From: an uncultured Shewanella sp. | GTDB taxonomy: Bacteria; Pseudomonadota; Gammaproteobacteria; Enterobacterales; Shewanellaceae | Assembly: GCA_947503555.1 (NCBI GenBank) | Contig: CANNEE010000001.1 | Coordinates: forward strand, 310,001 to 374,000 | Direction of reading: 5' to 3' | DNA length: 64,000 bases | Shown: one piece after another, positions 27,668-35,470 of the stretch | Layout of the letters: the number at the start of each line of letters is the position of its first letter | Position numbering within the stretch: position 1 is the first letter of the stretch | The notes under the pieces: generated by a model | What the model saw: only the letters and a program-made list of their open reading frames with translations | Database searches by the model: none | What the model was told of the DNA's origin: nothing | Made by a program: the position numbers and the translations under genes

Positions 27668-28603
27668 CTAACTTGCATCGTTACCAAATAAAGCCTTAGC
27701 TCTATCGGCATCATTCAAAATTTGTTTTTTCAGCGCATCCAATGATTCAAATGGCTGCTCGTCTCTTATCTTTGCTACTAATTCCACTTCTACGGTTTGA
27801 CCATATATATCACCGTCAAAGTCAAACAGGTGAACCTCAAGCTGACACACTTGACCATTCACCGTGGGACGAAAGCCTATATTGGCAACGCCTTCATAAA
27901 TATCACTGTCATCCCAATATACTTTTACTGCAAATACACCTCTTACTGGCACAACCTTGCGCTTAAGGGCAATATTTGCCGTTGGAAAACCTATTGTACG
28001 GCCAATCTTCTGTCCATGGGCAATTCGTCCACTAAGGGTATAAGGATGACCGAGCAGGCGCCTCGCTTGCTCTAACTGACCTTTAACCAAGGCTTCACGT
28101 ATCAAGGTCGAGCTTACCCTGTGGTCACCTAAGACAAAACTTTGAGTGCTCACCACAGTAAAGCCATGCTTTTCACCCGCTTGGCAAAGCATGTCAAAGT
28201 TACCTTCACGGTTTTTACCAAAACGGAAATCATCCCCAACAACCAGGTATTTTACGCCCAGCTGCCTAACTAATAAATTCTCGATAAAGTCATTGGCGGG
28301 TTGATTGGCAAATTTTGCGTTAAAATTCACGCACAGCACATTATCAATCCCAAGCTCTTCGAGCAATAACAGCTTATCCCTGAGGGTACTTAATCTCGCT
28401 GGCGCCTGTTCACCTCGAAACAGTTCCTGTGGTTGAGGCTCAAAGGTCATCAAGGTTGCAGGTAAATTAAACTGCTGCGATTTTCTAAGCAACTTAGCGA
28501 TAACTTCCGCATGACCACGGTGCACACCATCGAAATTTCCTATGGTCAACACACATCCGTGATGCTTAGGGGCAATATTATGTATACCGCGGATTAATTC
28601 CAT
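27668..28603 (-). CDS. ribF: Bifunctional riboflavin kinase / FAD synthetase RibF
   Basis: A 311-residue enzyme that makes FMN and then FAD from riboflavin and ATP. The N-terminal adenylyltransferase domain shows [14 protein letters not shown] (nucleotidyl-transferase HxGH) and [14 protein letters not shown], while the C-terminal kinase domain shows GHGQK-like [17 protein letters not shown] and [11 protein letters not shown]. It lies between murJ (80 bases upstream) and ileS (32 bases downstream). It acts downstream of the riboflavin genes at 5.7-9.3 kb. Confidence 0.97.
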   Translation of the reverse strand: MELIRGIHNIAPKHHGCVLTIGNFDGVHRGHAEVIAKLLRKSQQFNLPATLMTFEPQPQELFRGEQAPARLSTLRDKLLLLEELGIDNVLCVNFNAKFANQPANDFIENLLVRQLGVKYLVVGDDFRFGKNREGNFDMLCQAGEKHGFTVVSTQSFVLGDHRVSSTLIREALVKGQLEQARRLLGHPYTLSGRIAHGQKIGRTIGFPTANIALKRKVVPVRGVFAVKVYWDDSDIYEGVANIGFRPTVNGQVCQLEVHLFDFDGDIYGQTVEVELVAKIRDEQPFESLDALKKQILNDADRAKALFGNDAS

Positions 28604-28683
28604 TCTTTACTCAAACTACTCTTAGCAAACAAACCAAGGCTAAATTGGCGGATTATATAACAGCTGGCTTAGAGATTCAGCCC

Positions 28684-30243
28684 TCAAACCCTCGATTTCA
28701 TTCTCCAAGGACGTAATCCTTGCACCAATATGGCGACAAAATAGACAAATGCACCTAAACTAATCAGGCCTAATAAACCAAGCCCCTTATCAAGCAAGCT
28801 CCAATTCAGCCAGATTTGCTGTTCAGGCAATACTAGCAACAAGACTACCACCATAGCCAAACTTGCTACTAAGGTTTTTGCAAAGAAAATCAAAGTTTGT
28901 TTGCTGATCTGGTATACCTGCGCCATATGTAACCCCCTATATAGCAGACAGGCATTTAACAGTGCTGATAGGGAGGTGGCTATAGCAAGCCCGACATAGC
29001 CAAATGGAATGGCAAATATGATGTTAAACACCATATTGCTGACCATGGCGATAATGCCGTATTTAACCGGTGTTTTGGTGTCTTGACGCGAATAATAGCC
29101 GGGCGCCAGCACCTTCACCATCATAAAACTAAGCAATCCCGAACCATAAGCGACCAAACTATAGGACGCCATTAATACATCATCACTGGTAAAAGCGCCC
29201 CGCATAAATAACACCATCAACATAGGCTTGGCTAACACAATCAGTCCAGCCATGGCTGGCAAACCTAACAATAAAATAGCCCGTACGCCCCAATCCATGG
29301 TTTGACTAAATTCACCACCATTACTGTCGACATGCTTTTTTGACAGCGCAGGTAAAATCACAGTTGCGATGGCGATACCAAACAAACCTAAAGGAAACTC
29401 AAGCAATCTATCTGAATAATAAAGCCAGCTGATAGAACCAGTAACAAGGAAGCTGGCAATAAAGGTATCAAGCAGTAGGTTAATCTGGGAGACAGATACA
29501 CCAAATAATGCAGGGATCATCAAGGTTCTTATTTTTACCACTCCTGGATGATGCCACCCCCACTTGGGTTTCACCAAAGCGTTTTCTCTTAACAAAAAAG
29601 GAATTTGAAATAGAAACTGAATCAAGCCCCCCAAAAACACCCCGATGGCTAACCCAACTTCAGGCTGTTCAAGAGCTGGCGAGAGAAAAATAGCACAGCT
29701 GATAATAGCGACGTTAAGAAAAACAGGGGTAAAAGCAGAGACAGCAAAGCGGCCTCTGGTATTGAGGATTGAGCCTGCAAGCGCAGTAAAAGTGATAAAC
29801 CAAAGGTAGGGAAAAGTTATTTTGAGCATAAAAGAGGCAAGCTCAAACTTTTCGCCATTGGGCTCATCATTGAGCCAAGCCACAAACCAACCACCACCAA
29901 ATAAAGCGGCTAATACAGGTGAGGCCACAACACCGATAAGAGTAACGAGAGAGACTATCCCTCCTAAGGTACCTGCTACTTTACTCAGCAGCTCTCTGGT
30001 CTCTTCCGGCGTATTTTTTTGCTGATACTCAGTCAATACTGGCACAAACGCTTGTGCGAATGCGCCTTCGGCAAAAAGGCGTCGTAGAAAGTTGGGAATT
30101 TTATTGGCAAAGAAAAATACATCGGCACTGGTTCCTGCTCCCATTAGGTTGGCAATAACCACATCTCTGACCAAACCGAGTACTCGGGATATCAGGGTCA
30201 TACCACTCACTATGGCACCAGACTTTATCAGCTTTCTACTCAA
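28684..30243 (-). CDS. murJ: Lipid II flippase MurJ
   Basis: A 519-residue inner-membrane protein with about 14 hydrophobic segments, of the MOP superfamily. It moves lipid II across the membrane for peptidoglycan synthesis. The N-terminal block SGMTLISRVLGLVRDVVIANLMG and NFLRRLFAEGAFAQAFVPVL are MviN/MurJ signatures, and conserved Arg residues line the predicted cavity. It is the first gene of the minus-strand operon and is divergent from rpsT. In E. coli murJ is elsewhere, while several marine gammaproteobacteria keep it here. Confidence 0.96.
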   Translation of the reverse strand: MSRKLIKSGAIVSGMTLISRVLGLVRDVVIANLMGAGTSADVFFFANKIPNFLRRLFAEGAFAQAFVPVLTEYQQKNTPEETRELLSKVAGTLGGIVSLVTLIGVVASPVLAALFGGGWFVAWLNDEPNGEKFELASFMLKITFPYLWFITFTALAGSILNTRGRFAVSAFTPVFLNVAIISCAIFLSPALEQPEVGLAIGVFLGGLIQFLFQIPFLLRENALVKPKWGWHHPGVVKIRTLMIPALFGVSVSQINLLLDTFIASFLVTGSISWLYYSDRLLEFPLGLFGIAIATVILPALSKKHVDSNGGEFSQTMDWGVRAILLLGLPAMAGLIVLAKPMLMVLFMRGAFTSDDVLMASYSLVAYGSGLLSFMMVKVLAPGYYSRQDTKTPVKYGIIAMVSNMVFNIIFAIPFGYVGLAIATSLSALLNACLLYRGLHMAQVYQISKQTLIFFAKTLVASLAMVVVLLLVLPEQQIWLNWSLLDKGLGLLGLISLGAFVYFVAILVQGLRPWRMKSRV

Positions 30244-30500
30244 ATCGACTCCCTAGCCCTTATCGGCTAGCATTATGATGAATATGTCTCAAAAATTCGT
30301 GTCAGCCCCTGTCACATACCAGTAATAGCTGATAGAATTGCCGCCACATCTTACACGAGTTGGGTTGAAGATAGCCAAAGCAGGTTGGATTAATTCATTT
30401 TTATGATGAATATTCAATCATTGCCATTGACAAAGTGGCAATAAACGGGCATATTCCTCGGCCTTTAAAAGTATCAAATCCAGTTTTTAGGAGTTGCACC
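30244..30500. other. Divergent murJ / rpsT intergenic region
   Basis: About 257 bases with no gene. Both promoters should lie here. An open frame runs upstream of the true rpsT TTG to 30435, but the S20 N-terminus is defined by homology, so this is leader sequence. Confidence 0.6.
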
Positions 30501-30767
30501 TTGGCTAATAGCAAGTCTGCAAAGAAGCGCGCGCTTCAATCTGAGAAACGTCGTCAGCATAACGCTAGCCGTCGTTCTATGTTACGTACATATGTGAAAA
30601 AAGTTCTTGCAGCAATCAAGAGCGGTGATCACGCTGCTGCAGTTGAAGCTTTCAACGCTGCACAACCAATCGTTGACCGTATGGCGACTAAAGGCCTTAT
30701 TCACAAGAATAAAGCTGCACGTCATAAGTCTCGCTTGAATGCTAAGATCAAAGCACTAGCTGCTTAA
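30501..30767 (+). CDS. rpsT: 30S ribosomal protein S20
   Basis: An 88-residue basic ribosomal protein that binds 16S rRNA early in 30S assembly. Sequence blocks [33 protein letters not shown] and [20 protein letters not shown] are diagnostic. The start is TTG at 30501, with TAGGAG seven bases before it. E. coli rpsT also starts with UUG, which limits expression and permits autoregulation. It is monocistronic with a strong perfect-palindrome terminator. Confidence 0.97.
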   Translation: MANSKSAKKRALQSEKRRQHNASRRSMLRTYVKKVLAAIKSGDHAAAVEAFNAAQPIVDRMATKGLIHKNKAARHKSRLNAKIKALAA

Positions 30768-30783
30768 TTCGTTTCTTAGCGAC

Positions 30784-30811
30784 AAAAAAACCGGCAATTG
30801 CCGGTTTTTTT
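30784..30811. terminator. Terminator of rpsT (symmetric)
   Basis: A7-CCGGCAATTGCCGG-T7 is a perfect 14-bp palindrome with long A and T tails. It serves rpsT and probably also the arsR-like gene converging from the right. Confidence 0.92.
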
Positions 30812-30833
30812 ATATCTGTTATTCACCGAAAAA

Positions 30834-31130
30834 TTAGTGACAATAGATATTATTGAGTAACTTGATAATTTCGCGCACTTCTTCACTCTTTAGAGAGTAA
30901 TATACCGTCTGTGCTTCTTTACGTGTCACAACCAAGTGATCTTTACGTAGCCAAGCTAAGTGTTGAGATAATGCGGATTGGCTCAGTCCCAATTTCTTGT
31001 TCATTTCACCTACGCACATCTCTCCTTCATTCAAGAGGTAGCACAAAATAAACAAGCGACGCTCATTGGCCAGTGCCTTTAGCAACACAACCGCATGGTC
31101 CGCTCGTTCCTGCATCAATTCAATATTCAT
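30834..31130 (-). CDS. ArsR/SmtB-family regulator, BigR/YgaV-like
   Basis: A 98-residue winged-helix repressor. The recognition helix is LSQSALSQHLAWLRKDHLV, followed by the wing TRKEAQTVYYSLKS. Cysteines occur at 30, 39 and 97. C30 (in FILCYLL) and C97 (in NNIYCH) occupy the positions of the redox pair in the persulfide-sensing SqrR/BigR/YgaV group, as I recall those sequences. The metal-site ELCVCDL of classical ArsR is absent. It stands alone, convergent with rpsT and divergent from an M28 peptidase, so no target is obvious. A sulfide/persulfide or peroxide response is inferred. Confidence 0.85.
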   Translation of the reverse strand: MNIELMQERADHAVVLLKALANERRLFILCYLLNEGEMCVGEMNKKLGLSQSALSQHLAWLRKDHLVVTRKEAQTVYYSLKSEEVREIIKLLNNIYCH

Positions 31131-31256
31131 TACGAGCTTAATCTCCTAATACAAACCCCGCCCCTAATATAGCGTTGCCTAACAAATATAGTCGGGACAC
31201 AAAGCACACTTTTTGCTAGATTGTTTTTAAAAATGGGACTTACATTAAAAAATCAG

Positions 31257-32651
31257 ATGAAACTCTTAAAAATCACCTTAGCAAGACTTAGCTTCACCTT
31301 AGCCATTTTCAATTTGATAACTGTGAACGCTTTTGCAAACAGCGAGATAAATCAAAAAGTTGCAAAAGAAATACAGCAAAAGGCACTCGCATCAAACTTA
31401 GGATATGAAATTTTAGAATCCTTAACTGTCGAAGTTGGCCCGCGGTTACCCGGCACAATCAAGGATAAACAGGCTGTCGACTGGGCAATGAACACCCTAA
31501 ATAAATTAGGGTTTGATAAAGTTTATAAAGAGCCAGTGCAGGTGCCGATATGGCACAGAGGGAACGCCAAAGCACAAGTAACCTCCCCTTATCAGCAAAA
31601 CCTCACCATAAGTGCACTAGGGGGTAGCGTCGCCACCCCTAAAGGTGGCATTACAGCAAAAATTGTAAAATTTGCCTCTCTTGAGGCCTTATCACAGGCT
31701 AAGCCTTCTCTTGTCAAAGATAAGTTAGTATTTATCGATAAAACAACGGCTAAACATAAAACAGGCGTCAACTATGTCGCGAGTGTTGGTGGCCGAACTC
31801 AAGGCGCTTTGGAAGCGGCAAAGAAAGGCGCTAAGGCAATTTTAATACGCTCTATCGGCACAGACAGTGACCGTTTCGCCCATACTGGACTGGTTAAATA
31901 TCAAGATGGAGTGACTAAAATCCCAGCTGCGGCTCTATCAAACCCTGATGCCGATCTCCTCAATGCCATGTTAAAACGTCAAGATGAGGTTAGCATTCAT
32001 CTTGAAATGTCACCCACTGATAAAGGCTATACCAATTCCTATAATGTGATTGCCGAAGTGACAGGTAGCACAAAACCGGAGGAGTTAGTGGTTATCGCGG
32101 CTCACCTAGACTCTTGGGATGAAGGCACTGGCGCATTAGATGATGGTGCAGGCGTTGCTATCGTCACTGCCGCAGCAAAGCAGATCATGGATTTACCCCA
32201 AAGGCCCAAACGTACTATCCGTGTCATACTGTTTGCAGCGGAAGAGCTCGGCTTATTAGGGGCTAAAGCCTATGCTAAAGCCCATGAACAAGAACTTGCT
32301 AACCACTATATCGCTACCGAGTCCGACTTTGGTGCAGGCTATATCTACCGACTAGACTTTAAGGTCAACCCTGACGTATTAGCCCAAATGCAAGCACTAA
32401 CACAAGTAATGACGGAAAATGGCGTTGCTCAAGGTAACAATAAAGCCTTTGGCGGACCAGATATCTCTGTTATTCGCAAATTAGGCGTTCCTGTCGCTTC
32501 ACTAAGACAAGATGGTCAAGACTACTTTGACTATCACCATACGGCGAATGATACGTTAGATAAAGTCTCCCCTAAGAAGCTCGCACAAAACATTGCAGCC
32601 TATGCGCAGTTTGCCTATCTGATGGCCAACTCAGAGATTGAGCTGCGTTAA
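31257..32651 (+). CDS. Exported M28-family zinc aminopeptidase
   Basis: About 464 residues with a signal peptide (MKLLKITLARLSFTLAIFNL, cleavage near AFA-NS), so probably periplasmic or secreted. A PA-like insert occupies roughly 120-250. The co-catalytic zinc site of M28 is complete: AAHLDSWD, GALDDGAG, FAAEELGL with the general base Glu, TESDFG and DYHHTANDT. It resembles carboxypeptidase Q and other M28 dipeptidases. The start is uncertain: ATG at 31233 and TTG at 31221 are in frame, and none has a clear ribosome site. It ends at a strong hairpin. Confidence 0.88.
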   Translation: MKLLKITLARLSFTLAIFNLITVNAFANSEINQKVAKEIQQKALASNLGYEILESLTVEVGPRLPGTIKDKQAVDWAMNTLNKLGFDKVYKEPVQVPIWHRGNAKAQVTSPYQQNLTISALGGSVATPKGGITAKIVKFASLEALSQAKPSLVKDKLVFIDKTTAKHKTGVNYVASVGGRTQGALEAAKKGAKAILIRSIGTDSDRFAHTGLVKYQDGVTKIPAAALSNPDADLLNAMLKRQDEVSIHLEMSPTDKGYTNSYNVIAEVTGSTKPEELVVIAAHLDSWDEGTGALDDGAGVAIVTAAAKQIMDLPQRPKRTIRVILFAAEELGLLGAKAYAKAHEQELANHYIATESDFGAGYIYRLDFKVNPDVLAQMQALTQVMTENGVAQGNNKAFGGPDISVIRKLGVPVASLRQDGQDYFDYHHTANDTLDKVSPKKLAQNIAAYAQFAYLMANSEIELR

Positions 32652-32673
32652 TATGATCCCTTAGACAAACAAA

Positions 32674-32702
32674 AACGCCTTATAGCTTAGCTATAAGGCG
32701 TT
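32674..32702. terminator. Terminator between M28 peptidase and yaaA
   Basis: A 13-bp perfect stem (AACGCCTTATAGC and its complement) surrounds a 3-base loop. The T tract is strong on the minus strand (yaaA side) and weaker on the plus strand. Confidence 0.85.
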
Positions 32703-32719
32703 CTATATTAAGCTATGAC

Positions 32720-33493
32720 TTATCTTTCTTCCCGTAAGAAGACAGGCTCGTTGGGCTTAGATTGCTCCTCGCTATAGTAGTACCCCTCTAAATCAAAGCC
32801 TTTTAACGCTTCTGCGTCAGTAAGCTGATTTTGAATAATATACCTTGCCATCAAGCCACGAGCTTTCTTGGCATAAAAGCTAATCACCTTATATTGACCA
32901 TTCTTACAATCTTTGAAGACTGGCGTCACTAAATTGGCCTTAAGCAGCTTCTTATTCACTGACTTGAAATACTCATTAGAAGCCAGGTTAACGACTAACT
33001 CACTTCCCTGCTCTTCAAGGCTGCGGTTAATCTCCTGAGTAATCACATCCCCCCAGAATTGATACAGATTACTGCCTTCAGGATTAGTCAGCTTAGTGCC
33101 CATCTCTAAACGATAAGGCTGCATTAGATCTAACGGTCTTAGCAAACCATATAAGCCAGACAGAATACGCAACTGCTTTTGAGCCTGTTCAAGCTCACTA
33201 TCAGACAAGCTATCGGCATCGAGTCCGGTATAAACATCGCCTCTAAAGGCAAATACAGCTTGCTTAGCATTCTCTAAATTAAAATCTGGCTGCCACTCAC
33301 TGAATCTGGCTGCATTTAAACCTGCAATTTTATCGCTAACCTTCATTAGTGTCGCAATATCGGCTGGTGATAGCTCTCGACAAACCTCAATCAAACGGCC
33401 GCTATAGTCAAGCAAACTCGGTGTAGTATGAACCTGTGTCTTAGGTGCATTTTCATAATCTAGTGTTTTTGCAGGGGAAACTAATATAAGCAT
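32720..33493 (-). CDS. yaaA: Peroxide stress protein YaaA (DUF328)
   Basis: A 257-residue protein of the YaaA/UPF0246 family, which in E. coli limits intracellular iron and oxidative damage under peroxide and is OxyR-controlled. The N-terminus [14 protein letters not shown] and the internal [20 protein letters not shown] and NLASNEYF blocks are diagnostic. An open frame extends to 33565, but that would run through a terminator hairpin at 33545-33575; the ATG at 33493 with GGA six or so bases upstream gives the family N-terminus. Confidence 0.95.
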   Translation of the reverse strand: MLILVSPAKTLDYENAPKTQVHTTPSLLDYSGRLIEVCRELSPADIATLMKVSDKIAGLNAARFSEWQPDFNLENAKQAVFAFRGDVYTGLDADSLSDSELEQAQKQLRILSGLYGLLRPLDLMQPYRLEMGTKLTNPEGSNLYQFWGDVITQEINRSLEEQGSELVVNLASNEYFKSVNKKLLKANLVTPVFKDCKNGQYKVISFYAKKARGLMARYIIQNQLTDAEALKGFDLEGYYYSEEQSKPNEPVFLREER

Positions 33494-33544
33494 GACAATT
33501 CCAATTAAGCTCATCGAATAGTGAACATGATACTGATCACATAT

Positions 33545-33575
33545 AAAAAAACCACGTTTACTCACGTGGTTTTTT
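33545..33575. terminator. Terminator of the alanine symporter gene (symmetric)
   Basis: AACCACGT / ACGTGGTT form an 8-bp stem with a 6-base loop, flanked by A and T runs on both sides. It lies 43 bases past the stop of the minus-strand symporter gene. Confidence 0.85.
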
Positions 33576-33617
33576 CGATTGAGATAATAGGGACTATCGT
33601 CAACCCTTTATCAGCAA

Positions 33618-35045
33618 CTAAGTGGACTCTTTACCTGTCCATACATCCGCTTCCAGTTTCTCTTCTAACTCTGGATAGTCTGCCTTATTAAAGGTAGGCA
33701 CTTTTCCTTGAGCTAGCTGATTTTGATAATCTTTAATTACCCTAACCGCTAAACCAGATAATAAGACGAGCGCCACCAAGTTCACTACCGCCATCAAGCC
33801 CATTGATGCATCGGCCATATCCCAAACTAAGCCAATCTTAGCCACGGCTCCAAACATCACCATAGCTAATACGCAAATACGGAAAATAGGCAGCGCCTTA
33901 GTACTGTTATTAGACAAGAAGATAATATTCGTTTCAGCATATGAGTAATTAGCAATAATAGAAGTAAAGCAGAACAGCAAAATTGCAAACGCAATAAAGG
34001 CGCCACCCCAATCTCCCACATGGCTAGTAAGGGCACTAATAGTCACCTGAATACCGTCGCTACCCGCGCCGGCATCACCCGCTAAAAGAATAATCGCAGC
34101 CGTTGCAGTACAGATAACCAAAGTATCAACAAATACGCCCATCATCTGCACAAAACCTTGGGATGCAGGATGATTCGGGTTAGGTGTCGCACTCGCCGCG
34201 ACATTAGCCGCGCTTCCCATACCCGCTTCATTTGAGAATAAACCACGGGCAATACCGCTTTGCATCGCCTGCGCTATGGTATAAGCCACACCACCTGCAG
34301 CAGCTTCCTGCCAACCAAAGGCGCTATTGATAATCAACATAAAGACATCGGGTAGCTTCTCAAGGTTCATTAACACCACAACAAAGGCTATCAGAATATA
34401 AGCTACCGCCATAATAGGGACGATAATCTCTGAAACATGGGCCACCTTACGAAGTCCGCCCATAATCACAAAGCCACTCAATACCACTAACACTATGCCG
34501 ACTATCGTTGGATCCAAACCAAACACCATGGTCATGGCACCAGTAATTGTGTTGGCTTGTACCGAGTTAAATACTAACCCAAAGGCAATAATCAGAAAGA
34601 TAGAGAAAAGCACGCCCATCCAGCGTTGACCTAGCCCTTTTTCCATATAATAAGCAGGACCACCCCGATATTGGCCATCTTCATCTTTGACTTTATAGAC
34701 CTGAGCCAAAGTCGACTCCACCATAGCCGTCGCCATTCCAAGCATAGCAATCAGCCACATCCAGAACACGGCTCCAGGGCCACCGCCACCGATTGCGACA
34801 GCTACACCGGCCATATTACCCGCACCGACACGGGCGGCCATACTGGTACAAAAGACCTGAAACGATGACAAACCACTCTTGGTCTCTTTACGGCTCATGG
34901 TCATGATCTTGACTGAGTGCTTAAAGTAGCGCAACTGAATAAAGGCAAGGCGAATCGTAAAATACAAACCAGCACCTACCAGACCATAAATAAGTAGCTT
35001 CCCCCAAAGAAGCGAATTTAAATAACTAATAAGGGTTTCAAACAT
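33618..35045 (-). CDS. Sodium:alanine/glycine symporter (AGCS family)
   Basis: A 475-residue inner-membrane carrier with about 11 hydrophobic segments that imports alanine or glycine with Na+. The family signature GGPGAVFWMWLIAMLGMATAM and the region FSNEAGMGSAANVAAS are present. The open frame reaches 35093, but MFETLISYLNSLLWGKLLIY matches the family start, so ATG 35045 is used; its ribosome site is weak (AGAAG). It is monocistronic and divergent from the phosphoketolase gene. Confidence 0.92.
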   Translation of the reverse strand: MFETLISYLNSLLWGKLLIYGLVGAGLYFTIRLAFIQLRYFKHSVKIMTMSRKETKSGLSSFQVFCTSMAARVGAGNMAGVAVAIGGGGPGAVFWMWLIAMLGMATAMVESTLAQVYKVKDEDGQYRGGPAYYMEKGLGQRWMGVLFSIFLIIAFGLVFNSVQANTITGAMTMVFGLDPTIVGIVLVVLSGFVIMGGLRKVAHVSEIIVPIMAVAYILIAFVVVLMNLEKLPDVFMLIINSAFGWQEAAAGGVAYTIAQAMQSGIARGLFSNEAGMGSAANVAASATPNPNHPASQGFVQMMGVFVDTLVICTATAAIILLAGDAGAGSDGIQVTISALTSHVGDWGGAFIAFAILLFCFTSIIANYSYAETNIIFLSNNSTKALPIFRICVLAMVMFGAVAKIGLVWDMADASMGLMAVVNLVALVLLSGLAVRVIKDYQNQLAQGKVPTFNKADYPELEEKLEADVWTGKEST

Positions 35046-35470
35046 AATTAATTTTCTTCTAATTTGTTGACTGAACTGTGTATATCCGTCCAAGTTCGAG
35101 TCTAAGGTTCTAGGATTTATTCAATAACTCATTGAATAATCTTCATTTATTATATTTAGAATATAAAATTCGTGAATTTATTACAGCATAAATAATCACT
35201 TTTACGCAGCTTTTTTTCACTACAGCCAAAGACTTAAGTGAGCAAGATCACAAACAAACATCTGAATGATGACATTGTCACGCAGGACCATCATCATCTG
35301 TCTATTGTTATAACTTGATTTACAAGTATCACAATCCGAGTTAACAAAACAAAACGGTTCGTTTGGCTTTTGAAACTTGGATATAGAACACACTATCGTA
35401 ATAAAATTACAAATATAGTATTCACCAACAGATTTGATTAATAACCCGTTTGCTCTAGTGAGGCTAAACA
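35046..35470. other. Divergent symporter / phosphoketolase intergenic region
   Basis: 425 bases, AT-rich. It holds a CRP-like site (35237-35252). An 85-codon open frame on the minus strand (35220-35477) has no family features and overlaps the phosphoketolase start, so I do not call it. The length suggests complex control of one or both genes. Confidence 0.55.
35237..35252. promoter_or_regulatory. Putative CRP-binding site
   Basis: AGTGAGCAAGATCACA matches the CRP operator TGTGA-N6-TCACA at nine of ten defined positions. It lies 219 bases before the phosphoketolase start and 192 bases before the symporter start. CRP is also a major regulator of anaerobic genes in Shewanella. Confidence 0.55.

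Noticed and set aside
33494-33565. N-terminal extension of yaaA to an upstream start
   Set aside because: It would translate through a terminator hairpin, and the family N-terminus begins at 33493.
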